Below, one piece after another: positions 23,657 to 32,746 of a stretch of 64,000 nt of DNA. The stretch is taken from contig NZ_CP011112.1 of assembly GCF_001190945.1 (NCBI RefSeq), forward strand, positions 1,798,001 through 1,862,000, given 5' to 3'. Origin of the DNA: Luteipulveratus mongoliensis. GTDB lineage: Bacteria; Actinomycetota; Actinomycetes; Actinomycetales; Dermatophilaceae. The notes below the pieces were generated by a model. It was not told where the DNA came from and ran no database searches. It saw only the letters and a list, made by a program, of their open reading frames with translations. Numbering within the stretch: position 1 is the stretch's first letter; every line of letters starts with the position of its first letter. The translations under genes and the position numbers were made by a program.

Positions 23657-24873
23657 GCGTCTCCTCCTGAGCCGGTCGCGCCCTCGCGACGGTAGGTCGA
23701 TGTTCGCGCTGCGTCGGTGCTGAGCGCGGCGGCCCGCCACGCCACGTAACGGTTGCTCCAGTCGTGCTGCAATCGCCACTGCCACAGCGAGGCTTGGTCG
23801 GCAGGCGGCATCTGTGCGGCAGCGAGGATCGCGGCGGCCTGCGGGGCGCCTGGCTCGACCAGCACCATCCGATCGGTGACGCCGCGGATCGACGGCAGGT
23901 CGGTGGCGACGATCGGCGTCCCGACCGCGGCGTACTCGTAGAGCTTGAGGGGGCTCATGGCGACGGTCATCTCGGTGCGTCGATGGGGCACCAGGCACAC
24001 CGACGCGGCCGCGGCCATGGCGAGCACCTCAGCGCGGGGCACTCGCTCATGGATGTGCACGTTGGGGACAGCCGCCAGCTGGTCGAACGGCCGAGGGTCG
24101 ACCATCGGTCCGACCAGACAGAAGTCCCAGTCGGGCAGATCGCGGGCGGCAGCAGCGATGGCATCGGTGTCCACCCGTTGCTGGAGTGACCCGGAGTAGA
24201 AAGCGACGGGTCGGCGCAGCTGGTCGAACCATGCAGGCGGGGCGGGCAGGTCGCGGACCTCCGACACGTCGACACCGTTGGGGATGACGGTGCTGCGCTC
24301 GGACCCGATGCGGTCGATGATCGCCGGCGTCACGCCGATGACGTTGGTCCGCTGCGCAGCCATCCTGCTGTAGGCCCAGGCCGTCACCGGACGCCACTGC
24401 GTCATGAGCGGGTAGGACAGCCAGTCGTCCCAGGCGTAGTAGACGACGTCGCGCCAGACCGACCGGTCGGCGACGGCTGCATGGACCGGATGACAGGTGA
24501 CGAGCACCGGAGCCGCCGACCGGCGTCGCCCGAGCGTCGCCAGCCGCCGATCGAGACTGCGGTAGTGGCGTACGACGCGCTCCTGACCCAGCGGGTCTCG
24601 GCGGGCCCATCGCAACGGATGGACGATGCGGCGGTCCGGGCCGTGCGGAAAGCCTTCGGCACGTGGTTGACGCCAGTTCTTGGCCCGTCCGAGCCGGCTG
24701 CGAAACGCGTCCACAACAGTCACGTCTGCGATGTCGGGATCCTCAAGCAGTGCCCGAGCCATGCGGTCGGGCGAGAAGCCGAAGTCGCGCCGGCGCGCGT
24801 CGCCCCACGTGCTGAACCCGAGGGCCATGACGACCTCGCTCGGAGGTCCGTCCACGACGTCAGACGGTTGCAT
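23653..24873 (-). CDS. Family 1 (GT-B) glycosyltransferase
   Basis: A 406-residue GT-B enzyme. The C-terminal donor domain shows VIPNGVDVSEV, VAFYSGSLQQRVD, VCLVPHR and the EX7E-like SPLKLYEYAAVGTPIVATDLPS. The N-terminal acceptor domain is poorly conserved, as usual. ATG at 24873 (MQPSDV) is chosen because upstream residues are low-complexity shadow sequence of the preceding gene; the gene still overlaps that gene by 14 bases. Probably adds one sugar of the repeat unit in the cytoplasm. Confidence 0.85.
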   Translation of the reverse strand: MQPSDVVDGPPSEVVMALGFSTWGDARRRDFGFSPDRMARALLEDPDIADVTVVDAFRSRLGRAKNWRQPRAEGFPHGPDRRIVHPLRWARRDPLGQERVVRHYRSLDRRLATLGRRRSAAPVLVTCHPVHAAVADRSVWRDVVYYAWDDWLSYPLMTQWRPVTAWAYSRMAAQRTNVIGVTPAIIDRIGSERSTVIPNGVDVSEVRDLPAPPAWFDQLRRPVAFYSGSLQQRVDTDAIAAAARDLPDWDFCLVGPMVDPRPFDQLAAVPNVHIHERVPRAEVLAMAAAASVCLVPHRRTEMTVAMSPLKLYEYAAVGTPIVATDLPSIRGVTDRMVLVEPGAPQAAAILAAAQMPPADQASLWQWRLQHDWSNRYVAWRAAALSTDAARTSTYRREGATGSGGDA

Positions 24874-26368
24874 GTGCTCGCCTCGGGCGACCGATCGACC
24901 GCCGACGTGCGGTCGGCTTCGGTACGGACCGCTCACCCGAGCTCTCGACCGCCGAGCTCCAGAGGGCGCCGGCGCACCCGACCAGCAGGAAGAGGACGAA
25001 GGCGCACTGGAGGAAGCTGAACTCATCGAACGTCAGCGCACTGATGGCCAGACAGGAGATCGCCGCGGCGATGGCCTGCCCGAGGTCGCGCGCAGGGCGG
25101 TCCTCCAGGCGCTTTCGGGCCCCTCGGGCGACCCCGCCACCCACGACGAAAATCGCGAGCAGCGCTGCGACGGCAAAGAATCCGCCGTTGAGCAGGCTCA
25201 TGAGGAACTGGTTGTCCAGATAGAAGTACGCCGCCGGCTGGAAGGTGCCGAATCCTCGACCGAACCACCAGTGCCCGTGCATCAGGGCCGGGATATGGCC
25301 GTAGTCCTCGGTGCGTCCCGTGATGCTGTCATCGGAGGAACCCGCCAGGAAGAAGCTCTTCAGCGTGCCGAGCAGACCGGGCACGGCCGCTCGGAACATC
25401 CCGAGGCCGAGGACGCCGAGGACGGCCAGGTTGATCCTGGCGCGGGGAGTGAGGGCGACGCAGTAGACCCCCAGCGCGACGAGCAGCCCGACAATGCCTG
25501 ACCGCGAGACCGGCAACGGGATCGCGGCGAGGATGGCGGCGAGCATGAACCAGAACCGCCGGCGCTCCTTGGGATTGCGAGCGTTGAGCGCGAAGTGCAG
25601 CGCGAGTGGCGCCGCAGCCGCGAGGACGACGGAGAACTCGATGGGGTGCGCGGCCGCCCCCTCGACACGGGCGAATCCGCCGCGCTCGCCTGACGTGATC
25701 TCGGTGTTCGCGGTCAGCCCGGGTAGGTGCGCCAGCTGGTGGTAGTCGAGACCCGCGGAGTACTCCAGGATGCCGATCGTGGCCTGGACAGCGACCAGGG
25801 CGACAAGGCGTCGCAGCACCGTCGTCACCCGTTCGACCGTTTCGAGCCCGTCGACGGCGAGCATCGCGATCCCGACCATGGCCAGGAAAGGGAAGATCGA
25901 GCGTACGACCGACCCGCTCTCGTCTGAGGTGAGGTATCGCGTCGTCGCGGTGACGTACGCCGTCACACCGGTCACCAGGTAGAACCACACCACCCAGCGG
26001 ATCGGGTGGGCCTGCTTGCCGCGGATCGTTCCCATCAGTCGGGCCGCCACCCAGAGCACCAGGCAGAAGAGCCCGAGCATGAGCGACGGGTTGCCCACCG
26101 ACTTCAGCGGGCCCTTGATGACGTAGTTCTCCGGAACGAGGAACAGCAGCGCCAGCATGACCGTGAGGATGCCGCCCGCGTCACGTTCGGACATCGCGAC
26201 ACCTGCGCCGGCGGCGGCGGCCAGGAGGATGATGGCCAGCAGGATGGGGACGCGCGGATCATCGCTCAGCGCGGCGTAGGCCGCTGCCACCACCGCTCCC
26301 GCGGCACAGGCGATGACCAGGCGTAGGGACCACCGCCACCGTCTCGGTCGCTCCGCAAGAGTGCTCAC
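24860..26368 (-). CDS. O-antigen ligase/polymerase-like membrane protein (Wzy type)
   Basis: A 502-residue integral membrane protein with about ten hydrophobic segments. The hallmark is the large external loop between later helices with GRTEDYGHIPALMHGHWWFGRGFG, matching the Wzy_C/O-antigen ligase signature (conserved Arg/His plus WFGRGFG). Together with the Wzx flippase and Wzz-like protein it completes a Wzx/Wzy polymerisation route. The GTG start overlaps the stop of the wzz-like gene (GTGA). Ligase versus polymerase cannot be separated; polymerase is favoured because no lipid A core exists in this organism type. Confidence 0.82.
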   Translation of the reverse strand: MSTLAERPRRWRWSLRLVIACAAGAVVAAAYAALSDDPRVPILLAIILLAAAAGAGVAMSERDAGGILTVMLALLFLVPENYVIKGPLKSVGNPSLMLGLFCLVLWVAARLMGTIRGKQAHPIRWVVWFYLVTGVTAYVTATTRYLTSDESGSVVRSIFPFLAMVGIAMLAVDGLETVERVTTVLRRLVALVAVQATIGILEYSAGLDYHQLAHLPGLTANTEITSGERGGFARVEGAAAHPIEFSVVLAAAAPLALHFALNARNPKERRRFWFMLAAILAAIPLPVSRSGIVGLLVALGVYCVALTPRARINLAVLGVLGLGMFRAAVPGLLGTLKSFFLAGSSDDSITGRTEDYGHIPALMHGHWWFGRGFGTFQPAAYFYLDNQFLMSLLNGGFFAVAALLAIFVVGGGVARGARKRLEDRPARDLGQAIAAAISCLAISALTFDEFSFLQCAFVLFLLVGCAGALWSSAVESSGERSVPKPTARRRSIGRPRRAHATV

Positions 26369-27327
26369 GGCCGGCGGCTTCGTCGTCCCATCAGCAGCTC
26401 GTCGTACATGTCGGGGGCGTCATCGTCCGACGTGTCGTCGGATGCTCCGATCACAGGGGCCCCGTTGGCACGCGGTGCGGCCTTCTTTTCTTTCTCTTTG
26501 TCTCGTTCTTTGGGCAGTCGCACGCGCGCGGGTGCGAACTTGTCCTCCGGACGCCCGGCCATGGTCTCGTCATTGTCGCTGGCGACAGCAGGCTTGTCGT
26601 CGCGGCGACTGCTGACCAGGGTCTGATCGTCCTGGTCCTCAGCGGCCGGCTCGTCCCGCTTGCGACGCGGAGCTCTCGGCACCTTCGGCATCTCCAGGCG
26701 ACGAGCGACCAGCCGGTCGACGAGCAGCGACAGCGCGGCGCCGGCGATGATGCCGACAGCCATCACCGCGAGGAAGAGCTTGACCTTGGACTGTGGGGGC
26801 AGCTCCGTGGCCTGAGGCGGCGAGGTGACGAAGGTCGTGTAGCGCGAACGCTCCGGCGCTCCGGCGCGGGTCTGGATCTGCTCGGCGCGCTTGGGTGCGT
26901 TGGCGAGGACGGACTTCACGACCTTCAGGACCTCGGCCTGGCTCTTTCCCCAGGTCTGGACGACGTACGACGCGGTCTGCGGCGGCAGGGTGATCGCGTA
27001 GTGGCTGCCGTTGGCCGCCTGTCCGGGCGCGGCGCCTGAGTTCGTGCCGCCCAACGTCGTCTGCGTGGTGACAGAGGTGAGGTCGGCGAGGACTGCCTCG
27101 CCCAGCAGCGTCGAGTCGCTGCCGAGCGGGTTGGATGTACGTGGATCCGGCGCGTCGGCCTTGATCTGATCGCTGTGCGGGTAGACAAAGGCATAGCTGC
27201 CGAAGCCGGTGTACGTCGGCTCGAGCTGCCTGGCCATCCCCGCCCAGATCCCCCCGGCGAGGATGAGAACTGGCAACATGACGTACCAGCGCCGAAGGCA
27301 CACCCTCATCACGTCAAGGCTGTCCAC
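26365..27327 (-). CDS. Wzz-like chain-length regulator without a kinase domain
   Basis: A 320-residue protein: membrane segment 1 at about 16-32 (LPVLILAGGIWAGMA), an extracytoplasmic domain with LEPTYTGFGSYAFVYP near its start, membrane segment 2 at about 184-204 and a cytoplasmic charged tail of about 110 residues with a lysine-rich run KERDKEKEKK. The topology matches Wzz/CpsC-type copolymerases. No Walker motif is present and no BY-kinase gene lies in the window. The GTG at 27327 has GAGGGGG just upstream; the longer open frame is unsupported. First gene of the leftward unit. Confidence 0.78.
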   Translation of the reverse strand: MDSLDVMRVCLRRWYVMLPVLILAGGIWAGMARQLEPTYTGFGSYAFVYPHSDQIKADAPDPRTSNPLGSDSTLLGEAVLADLTSVTTQTTLGGTNSGAAPGQAANGSHYAITLPPQTASYVVQTWGKSQAEVLKVVKSVLANAPKRAEQIQTRAGAPERSRYTTFVTSPPQATELPPQSKVKLFLAVMAVGIIAGAALSLLVDRLVARRLEMPKVPRAPRRKRDEPAAEDQDDQTLVSSRRDDKPAVASDNDETMAGRPEDKFAPARVRLPKERDKEKEKKAAPRANGAPVIGASDDTSDDDAPDMYDELLMGRRSRRP

Positions 27328-27518
27328 AGCCGCCCCCTCATTTTTTTGCCCCCGGGTAAACCTGACAAAGGATATCCCGCGCCGATCCGGGCGGGACAGC
27401 GTTCTCCAAAAACGGCGGGCCCTAATATCCCGGACGGGCGGCGGCGTGGTGTATGCGGCGGTACCGTTCGAACGGCTGCGGTGAATGCGTAGCCGTGGGA
27501 TCAACCGGGGGTGGGGTT
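27328..27518. promoter_or_regulatory. Divergent promoter region of the two central polysaccharide operons
   Basis: The wzz-wzy-GT unit reads left and the epimerase-to-GT unit reads right from this stretch of 190 bases. It contains an unusual T-run (27342-27347) and two copies of ATATCCCG (27371-27378 and 27427-27434). It is the most A/T-containing part of the locus core, consistent with back-to-back promoters; exact hexamers are not assigned. Confidence 0.5.
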
Positions 27519-28562
27519 ATGCGCGTGCTGGTCACTGGCGACCGCGGATATATCGGGGCGGTGCTCGTACCGTTCTTTCAGGCAGCCGGACACGACGTCG
27601 TCGGTCTCGATGCCGGGTGGTACGACGGCTGCGACTTCGGCGCGCCGCCGACCGACTACGAGCAGCGGACCGGCGACGTGCGCGACGCGCGGCCGGAGGA
27701 TCTCGAAGGTTTCGACGCGGTCGTCCACCTCGCCGCCGTCTCGAACGACCCGATCGGCGACCTCATCGCCTCGGCGACGTACTCCGTCAACGCTGACGGC
27801 GCCGTACACATGGCGCAGGTGGCCAAGCAGGCCGGCGTCCCTCGCTTCCTGTTCTCCTCCTCGTGCTCTCTCTACGGTGCGGCCGGCGACGGCCCGGTCG
27901 CGGAGGACGCGGACTTCCATCCGGTCACCCCTTACGGCGAGAGCAAGGTTCGGGCCGAGGCCGGCATCTCAGCCCTCGCGGACGACACGTTCAGCCCGGT
28001 CTACCTGCGCAACGCGACGGCATACGGCTCCTCGCCGCGGCTGCGCGCGGACATCGTGGTCAACAACCTGACCGGCGCCGCGGTGACTCGGGGCGAGGTG
28101 CGGCTGCAGAGCGACGGCAGCCCGTGGCGCCCGCTGGTGCACATCGAGGACATCTCGCGTGCGTTCCTGGCCGCGCTCACCGCTGACCGGGACAAGATCC
28201 ACAACCAGGCGTTCAACGTGGGCTGCGATGCGGACGTCGTGCAGATCCGGACGATCGCCGAGCGGGTCGCAGAGGTGACGAGCTGTCCCGTGACCTTCGC
28301 CGAGGGGGCCGGGCCGGACAAGCGTGACTACCAGGTCGACTTCAGCAAGATCACCGCTGTCCTGCCGGACTTCGCGCCGCAGTGGTCGGTCCCGCGCGGC
28401 ATCGACGAGCTGTACGCCGACATGACCGAACGCGGTCTGTCCTCAGACGAGTTCGAGCGTCGTTTCGTACGCCTGGCCCAGGTCCGCGAGCTGATGGACT
28501 CCGGGCGGCTGGACGAACAGCTGCACATGACCGCCGCGCCCGACGTGGTCGCGACGCCATGA
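27519..28562 (+). CDS. NAD-dependent epimerase/dehydratase (extended SDR), nucleotide-sugar
   Basis: A 347-residue extended SDR. The NAD motif MRVLVTGDRGYIG is at the very N terminus, followed by VVHLAAVSNDP, the catalytic SSSCSLYG and YxxxK motif PYGESK. It modifies an NDP-sugar precursor. The ATG at 27519 follows a G-rich Shine-Dalgarno (GGGGTGGGG). It heads a tightly coupled unit (epimerase, C-methyltransferase, nucleotidyltransferase, PIG-L deacetylase, Wzx, GT2), in which each stop overlaps or nearly overlaps the next start. Sugar specificity is not predictable. Confidence 0.88.
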   Translation: MRVLVTGDRGYIGAVLVPFFQAAGHDVVGLDAGWYDGCDFGAPPTDYEQRTGDVRDARPEDLEGFDAVVHLAAVSNDPIGDLIASATYSVNADGAVHMAQVAKQAGVPRFLFSSSCSLYGAAGDGPVAEDADFHPVTPYGESKVRAEAGISALADDTFSPVYLRNATAYGSSPRLRADIVVNNLTGAAVTRGEVRLQSDGSPWRPLVHIEDISRAFLAALTADRDKIHNQAFNVGCDADVVQIRTIAERVAEVTSCPVTFAEGAGPDKRDYQVDFSKITAVLPDFAPQWSVPRGIDELYADMTERGLSSDEFERRFVRLAQVRELMDSGRLDEQLHMTAAPDVVATP

Positions 28563-29791
28563 GTACGCCCCTCTGCCGCCTCTGCGGCACCGAGCTCGAG
28601 GTCACGTTTGTCGACCTCGGGATGTCGCCGCCGTGCGAGAGCTTCCTGGCCGCCGACGAGCTGGACCAGGGCGAGACGTTCTATCCACTGCACGTCCGGA
28701 TCTGCAGCGAGTGCCTGCTGGTGCAGCTGCCCGCCTACATCCCGGCCGAGGAGATCTTCAGCGACTACGCGTACTTCTCGAGCTATTCCGACTCGTGGGT
28801 GGCGCACGCTGGCCGGTTCGTCGAGGACGCGATTGCCCGACGTGGTCTCGATGACTCGTCGTTCGTGGTCGAGGTCGCGAGCAACGACGGTTATCTGTTG
28901 CAGCACACCATCGCCAAGGGCATCCGGTCGCTCGGGATCGAGCCGGCGGCCAACATCGCGCAGGTCGCGAACGACAAGGGCATACCGACGGTCTCCAGGT
29001 TCTTGGGCGAGGCCGTCGGTAAGACCGTGGCCCAGGAGCACGGGCCGGCCGATCTCGTGGTGGCCAACAACGTGTTCGCGCACGTCCCGGACATCGTCGA
29101 CTTCGCCAAGGGCCTGCGCGCCCTGGTCGCTGACGACGGCGTCGTCTCGATCGAGATCCCGCACCTGCAGCGGCTGATCGAAGGTCGCCTCTACGACACG
29201 ATCTACCACGAGCACTTCAGCTATCTGTCCCTGCTCACGACGCAACGAGTGCTGGCCGCGGCTGGCCTCACCGTCGTCGATGTGCAGGAGCTGACGACGC
29301 ATGGTGGATCGCTGCGCACCTGGTCCGTTCCGACCGAGCGCGCCACCGCGCCGTCCGACGATGTGGCGCGGGTCCTGGCAGCCGAGGAGCGAGCCGGGCT
29401 GCACACCGTCGAGGGCCACCAGGGTTTCGCCGACGTGGTCGCGGCGGTGCGTGATGACCTGATCGAGTTCCTCATCGACTGCCGGCGCAAGGGTGCCGTC
29501 GTCGCGGGTTACGGAGCGCCGGGCAAGGGCAACACTCTGCTCAACCACTGCGGCATCCGCAGCGATCTGCTCTCGTTCACCGTCGACCGCAACCCGCACA
29601 AGCACGGCCATTTCCTGCCGGGCACCCACATCCCGATCCGACCGCCTGAGGCGCTGGACGAGGAACGGCCGGACTACGTGCTGATCCTGCCGTGGAATCT
29701 GCGCGAGGAGATCGCGGCGCAGCTGGCTCCGCTGAAGGCGAGCGGTACGCAGCTGGTCGTTCCGCTTCCGGCGCTGGAGGTTCTGCCATGA
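28559..29791 (+). CDS. NDP-sugar C-methyltransferase-like SAM enzyme with zinc-binding N terminus
   Basis: A 410-residue three-part protein: an N-terminal CxxC zinc-binding region (CRLCG at 6-10, CSEC about 55 residues later), a class I methyltransferase domain (VVEVASNDGYLL, SLGIEPAAN, ADLVVANNVFAHV, YHEHFSY), and a C-terminal Rossmann-like domain (VVAGYGAPGKGNTLL, VDRNPHKHGHFLPGT). This layout is that of TylC3/EvaC-type sugar C-methyltransferases. It has a 4-base overlap with the epimerase. A branched-chain sugar in the repeat unit is inferred. A paralogue lies 5 kb away in the same locus. Confidence 0.85.
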   Translation: MSTPLCRLCGTELEVTFVDLGMSPPCESFLAADELDQGETFYPLHVRICSECLLVQLPAYIPAEEIFSDYAYFSSYSDSWVAHAGRFVEDAIARRGLDDSSFVVEVASNDGYLLQHTIAKGIRSLGIEPAANIAQVANDKGIPTVSRFLGEAVGKTVAQEHGPADLVVANNVFAHVPDIVDFAKGLRALVADDGVVSIEIPHLQRLIEGRLYDTIYHEHFSYLSLLTTQRVLAAAGLTVVDVQELTTHGGSLRTWSVPTERATAPSDDVARVLAAEERAGLHTVEGHQGFADVVAAVRDDLIEFLIDCRRKGAVVAGYGAPGKGNTLLNHCGIRSDLLSFTVDRNPHKHGHFLPGTHIPIRPPEALDEERPDYVLILPWNLREEIAAQLAPLKASGTQLVVPLPALEVLP

Positions 29792-30615
29792 AGGTCGTGC
29801 TGTTCTGCGGTGGCCTGGGCTTGCGGATGCGAGTCGGCGACGACCCGCGGCCCAAGCCGATGATGAGCATCGGTGACCGCCCTGTGCTGTGGCACATCAT
29901 GCGTTACTACGCGCACTTCGGGCACACCGAGTTCATCCTCTGCCTCGGCTATGGAGCCGAGGTCGTCAAGGACTACTTCCTGCACTACGACGAGACGGCG
30001 TCCAACGACTTCGTGCTCAGTGACGGTGGGCGCTCGATCGAGCTGATGAGCACCGACATCAGTGACTGGCGGATCACCTTCGTCGACACCGGCCTGACGA
30101 CCGAGATCGGTGAGCGGCTGCGTCGAGTCCGCCCGCACCTCGGCGCGGACGACACCTTCCTCGCCCACTACGGTGACGTGCTGACCGACGCTCCGCTCAA
30201 TGAGTTCATCGACACGTTCGAGCGACACGACGCCGCGGGTTCGCTGATGGCCGTCCCGCCGCCGGGGTCGTTCCACCTCGTGCGCACCGGCGATGACGAC
30301 CTCCACGTGGCGGGGTTCCAGTCGGCGCGGGATCTGCCCATGCGCATCAACGGTGGCTTCTTCATCCTGCGGCAGGAGATCTTCGACTTCCTCGAAGAAG
30401 GCGAGGACCTGGTCACCGACGCCTGCGCCAAGGCGGCCCGCGCGGGACGGATGCTGGCGTTGCCGTACGACGGTTTCTGGGCTCCGATGGACACGCTCAA
30501 GGAACGGGCGACTCTGGAGGACCTCTACCGCAGCGGGGAAAGCCCATGGACGCTGTGGCGGTCGGGCACCGAGAGCATCGAGAGCAGGGTGCCAGGCGCG
30601 ACGGTCGGGCCATGA
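29788..30615 (+). CDS. Sugar-1-phosphate nucleotidyltransferase (glucose-1-phosphate cytidylyltransferase-like)
   Basis: A 275-residue nucleotidyltransferase. The nucleotide-binding signature is degenerate-looking but recognisable (LFCGGLGLRMRV, then RPKPMMSIGDRPVLWHIM); HYGDVLTD is the metal-binding region and INGGFFILR a family motif shared with RfbF (CDP-glucose synthase). It activates a sugar-1-phosphate for the downstream epimerase/methyltransferase reactions. The start overlaps the methyltransferase stop by 4 bases. RfbF-type specificity is an inference from the N-terminal motif arrangement. Confidence 0.82.
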   Translation: MKVVLFCGGLGLRMRVGDDPRPKPMMSIGDRPVLWHIMRYYAHFGHTEFILCLGYGAEVVKDYFLHYDETASNDFVLSDGGRSIELMSTDISDWRITFVDTGLTTEIGERLRRVRPHLGADDTFLAHYGDVLTDAPLNEFIDTFERHDAAGSLMAVPPPGSFHLVRTGDDDLHVAGFQSARDLPMRINGGFFILRQEIFDFLEEGEDLVTDACAKAARAGRMLALPYDGFWAPMDTLKERATLEDLYRSGESPWTLWRSGTESIESRVPGATVGP

Positions 30616-31253
30616 TCGGGCTCGACCTGCCCGCAGGTCCGCTCTCTGTCGTCTGCCTCGCTGCGCACCCCGATGACATCGAAATCGGTTGCGGCGGAAC
30701 GATTCTCGCGCTTTCCGAACGACGTTCGGTGGCCGCGCACCACCTGGTTCTGACCGGCGGCGAGGCACGCCAGGCGGAGGCCCGCGTCGCCGCCGACCTG
30801 TTCTGGGGCGCTTCCGGCCCGGCCTCCGTGGAGACCCTCGGTCTGCGCGACGGCTACCTCCCTGCCCAGTGGGCCGAGACGAAGGACGCGCTCGAGGCCT
30901 TCGCCTCGCGGGTGCAGCCAGACGTCCTGCTCGCGCCGCGGCTGGACGACAGCCACCAGGACCACCGCCTCGTCGCCTCCCTGGTGGCGACCGCGTGGCG
31001 CGACACGCTCGTACTGAACTATGAGATCCCGAAGTGGGATGGGGACCTGAGACCCGTCACGCACTACGTGCCGCTCACCACCGAGCAGGCCCACCGCAAG
31101 GTGGAGCTGCTCGACAAGGCGTTTCCTTCGCAGAGCGACCGCGACTGGTGGGACCCGGAGACCTTCCTCGGGCTGATGCGGCTGCGCGGCATCGAGTGCC
31201 GATCGCGCTATGCCGAGGGCTTCGTCACGGCCAAGGCTGTGCTGAGCGTGTGA
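30612..31253 (+). CDS. PIG-L family deacetylase
   Basis: A 213-residue LmbE/PIG-L zinc hydrolase. The signature AAHPDDIEIGCGGT (zinc ligands His, Asp and catalytic Asp) is near the N terminus and DSHQDHR supplies the third zinc ligand. The family removes N-acetyl groups from sugars or sugar conjugates. Overlap with the nucleotidyltransferase (ATGA) implies action on a precursor of the same pathway. It is the second deacetylase of the locus, so free sugar amines are likely made here. Confidence 0.87.
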   Translation: MIGLDLPAGPLSVVCLAAHPDDIEIGCGGTILALSERRSVAAHHLVLTGGEARQAEARVAADLFWGASGPASVETLGLRDGYLPAQWAETKDALEAFASRVQPDVLLAPRLDDSHQDHRLVASLVATAWRDTLVLNYEIPKWDGDLRPVTHYVPLTTEQAHRKVELLDKAFPSQSDRDWWDPETFLGLMRLRGIECRSRYAEGFVTAKAVLSV

Positions 31254-31255
31254 CC

Positions 31256-32746
31256 ATGTCCGACGAGACGACGGGCGCACCGGAGGTCGACGAGGGCCGC
31301 CACGTCACGAGCGCCGTCGTCGCGCGGGGCGCGAAGCACACGGCGGCCTCGCAGATCGTCACCCAGACCGTTCGGTTCGGGACCAACATCGTGCTCGCGC
31401 GGCTGCTCACCCCGAACGATTTCGGTGTCGTGGCCATCGCGCTCGTCGTGACGGCGCTGCTCGACCAGCTCAAGGACATGGGCACCGGGTCGGCGCTCAT
31501 CCAGCGGCCCAAGGTCGACGACACGCTGCTCAACGCTGTCTTCTACCTCAACGTCGTGCTCGGACTCGCGCTCGCAGTCGGCCTGTTCGCCGGTGCTGAG
31601 CCGCTCGCCGCCACGCTCGGCAACTCCGCCGCGGCCCCCGCGATGCGCGGGTTCGCTTTCGTCACGCTGGTGACGTCGCTCGGGCAGATCCACCACTCCC
31701 TCCTGCGACGTGACCTGCGGTTCTTCGAGATCGCCGTCGTGACCTGCGTCGGAGCCGTCGCCACCGCGGCGGTCGCGGTGACGAGCGCTCTTGCGGGACT
31801 GACGTTCTGGGCCCTCGTGCTCGGAGCTGCGGCCGGAGCGGTGGTGAGCACGGGCATGGTGTGGCGCTACGACCGGTGGCGCCCGTCGCTCAACGTCGAT
31901 GTGAGAAGCCTGCGTTCGATCTGGGGCTACAGCTTCAACCTGTTCCTGTCCAACTTGGTCTTCTTCTTCTTCACCCAGGCGGACAAGGTCATCGTGAGCA
32001 GCGCGTTCGGCGCCGCTCCACTCGGGGCGTACTCGATGGCGCAGCGGACGATCGCCTCGCCCATGCAGTCCGTGAGCTCGGTGGTCGATGAGGTCACGTT
32101 CCCGGCCTTCTCCCGCAGACAGGACGACAATGAGTCGCTGCGCTCGGGGTTCATCCGCTCGTCCCGGGTCATCGCGTTCGCGACCTTCCCGCTGATGGGA
32201 GGTCTGGCGGCACTCGCCACCCCGACCGTCCACGTCGTCTTCGGCGCCAAGTGGGACCAGCTGATCCCGCTGATCTGGGTCCTCGGCCCGATCTGTGCGG
32301 TGCTGTCGGTGACCTCGACCTCGAGTCAGCTGCTGCTGGCCAAGGGACGCAGCGACTGGTCCTTCCGCTGGGGTCTGGTCTACAGCGTGCTGCTCGTCGG
32401 CGCCGAGCTCATCGGTGTCCACTGGGGTCTGGTCGGTGTCGCCGCCGCGTACGCCATCGGCAACATCGTGCTCATCCCGTTCGGCCTGATCATGACGTTC
32501 CACCTCATCGGGCTCCGGCTGCGGGACTACCTGCTGGCCCTCGTCTCGCAGCTGTTGATCACGCTGGGCATGGTGGCGTGTGTGCTGGCGGCCGCGTTCG
32601 TGATGCGGCGCCTCGGCAGCCCCGAGTGGCTCGAGCTCATCGTCGGGCTGCTGGTCGGAGTCGGCGCCTATGCCGGGCTGGTGCTGTGGCGTAAGCCCCC
32701 CGCATGGCGCGAGCTCCGGGTCATCCTCCGCGAGCGTGCGGCGTGA
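31256..32746 (+). CDS. Wzx-type polysaccharide flippase (MATE/MOP superfamily)
   Basis: A 496-residue integral membrane protein with about 12-14 helices; TQTVRFGTNIVLARLLTPNDFGVVAIALV is the typical first part of polysaccharide_synt family flippases and FTQADKVIVSSAFGAAPLGAYSMAQR the conserved loop between later helices. It would move lipid-linked repeat units across the membrane before polymerisation. ATG at 31256 lies 3 bases after the preceding stop; GTG at 31250 is also in frame. Confidence 0.9.
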   Translation: MSDETTGAPEVDEGRHVTSAVVARGAKHTAASQIVTQTVRFGTNIVLARLLTPNDFGVVAIALVVTALLDQLKDMGTGSALIQRPKVDDTLLNAVFYLNVVLGLALAVGLFAGAEPLAATLGNSAAAPAMRGFAFVTLVTSLGQIHHSLLRRDLRFFEIAVVTCVGAVATAAVAVTSALAGLTFWALVLGAAAGAVVSTGMVWRYDRWRPSLNVDVRSLRSIWGYSFNLFLSNLVFFFFTQADKVIVSSAFGAAPLGAYSMAQRTIASPMQSVSSVVDEVTFPAFSRRQDDNESLRSGFIRSSRVIAFATFPLMGGLAALATPTVHVVFGAKWDQLIPLIWVLGPICAVLSVTSTSSQLLLAKGRSDWSFRWGLVYSVLLVGAELIGVHWGLVGVAAAYAIGNIVLIPFGLIMTFHLIGLRLRDYLLALVSQLLITLGMVACVLAAAFVMRRLGSPEWLELIVGLLVGVGAYAGLVLWRKPPAWRELRVILRERAA

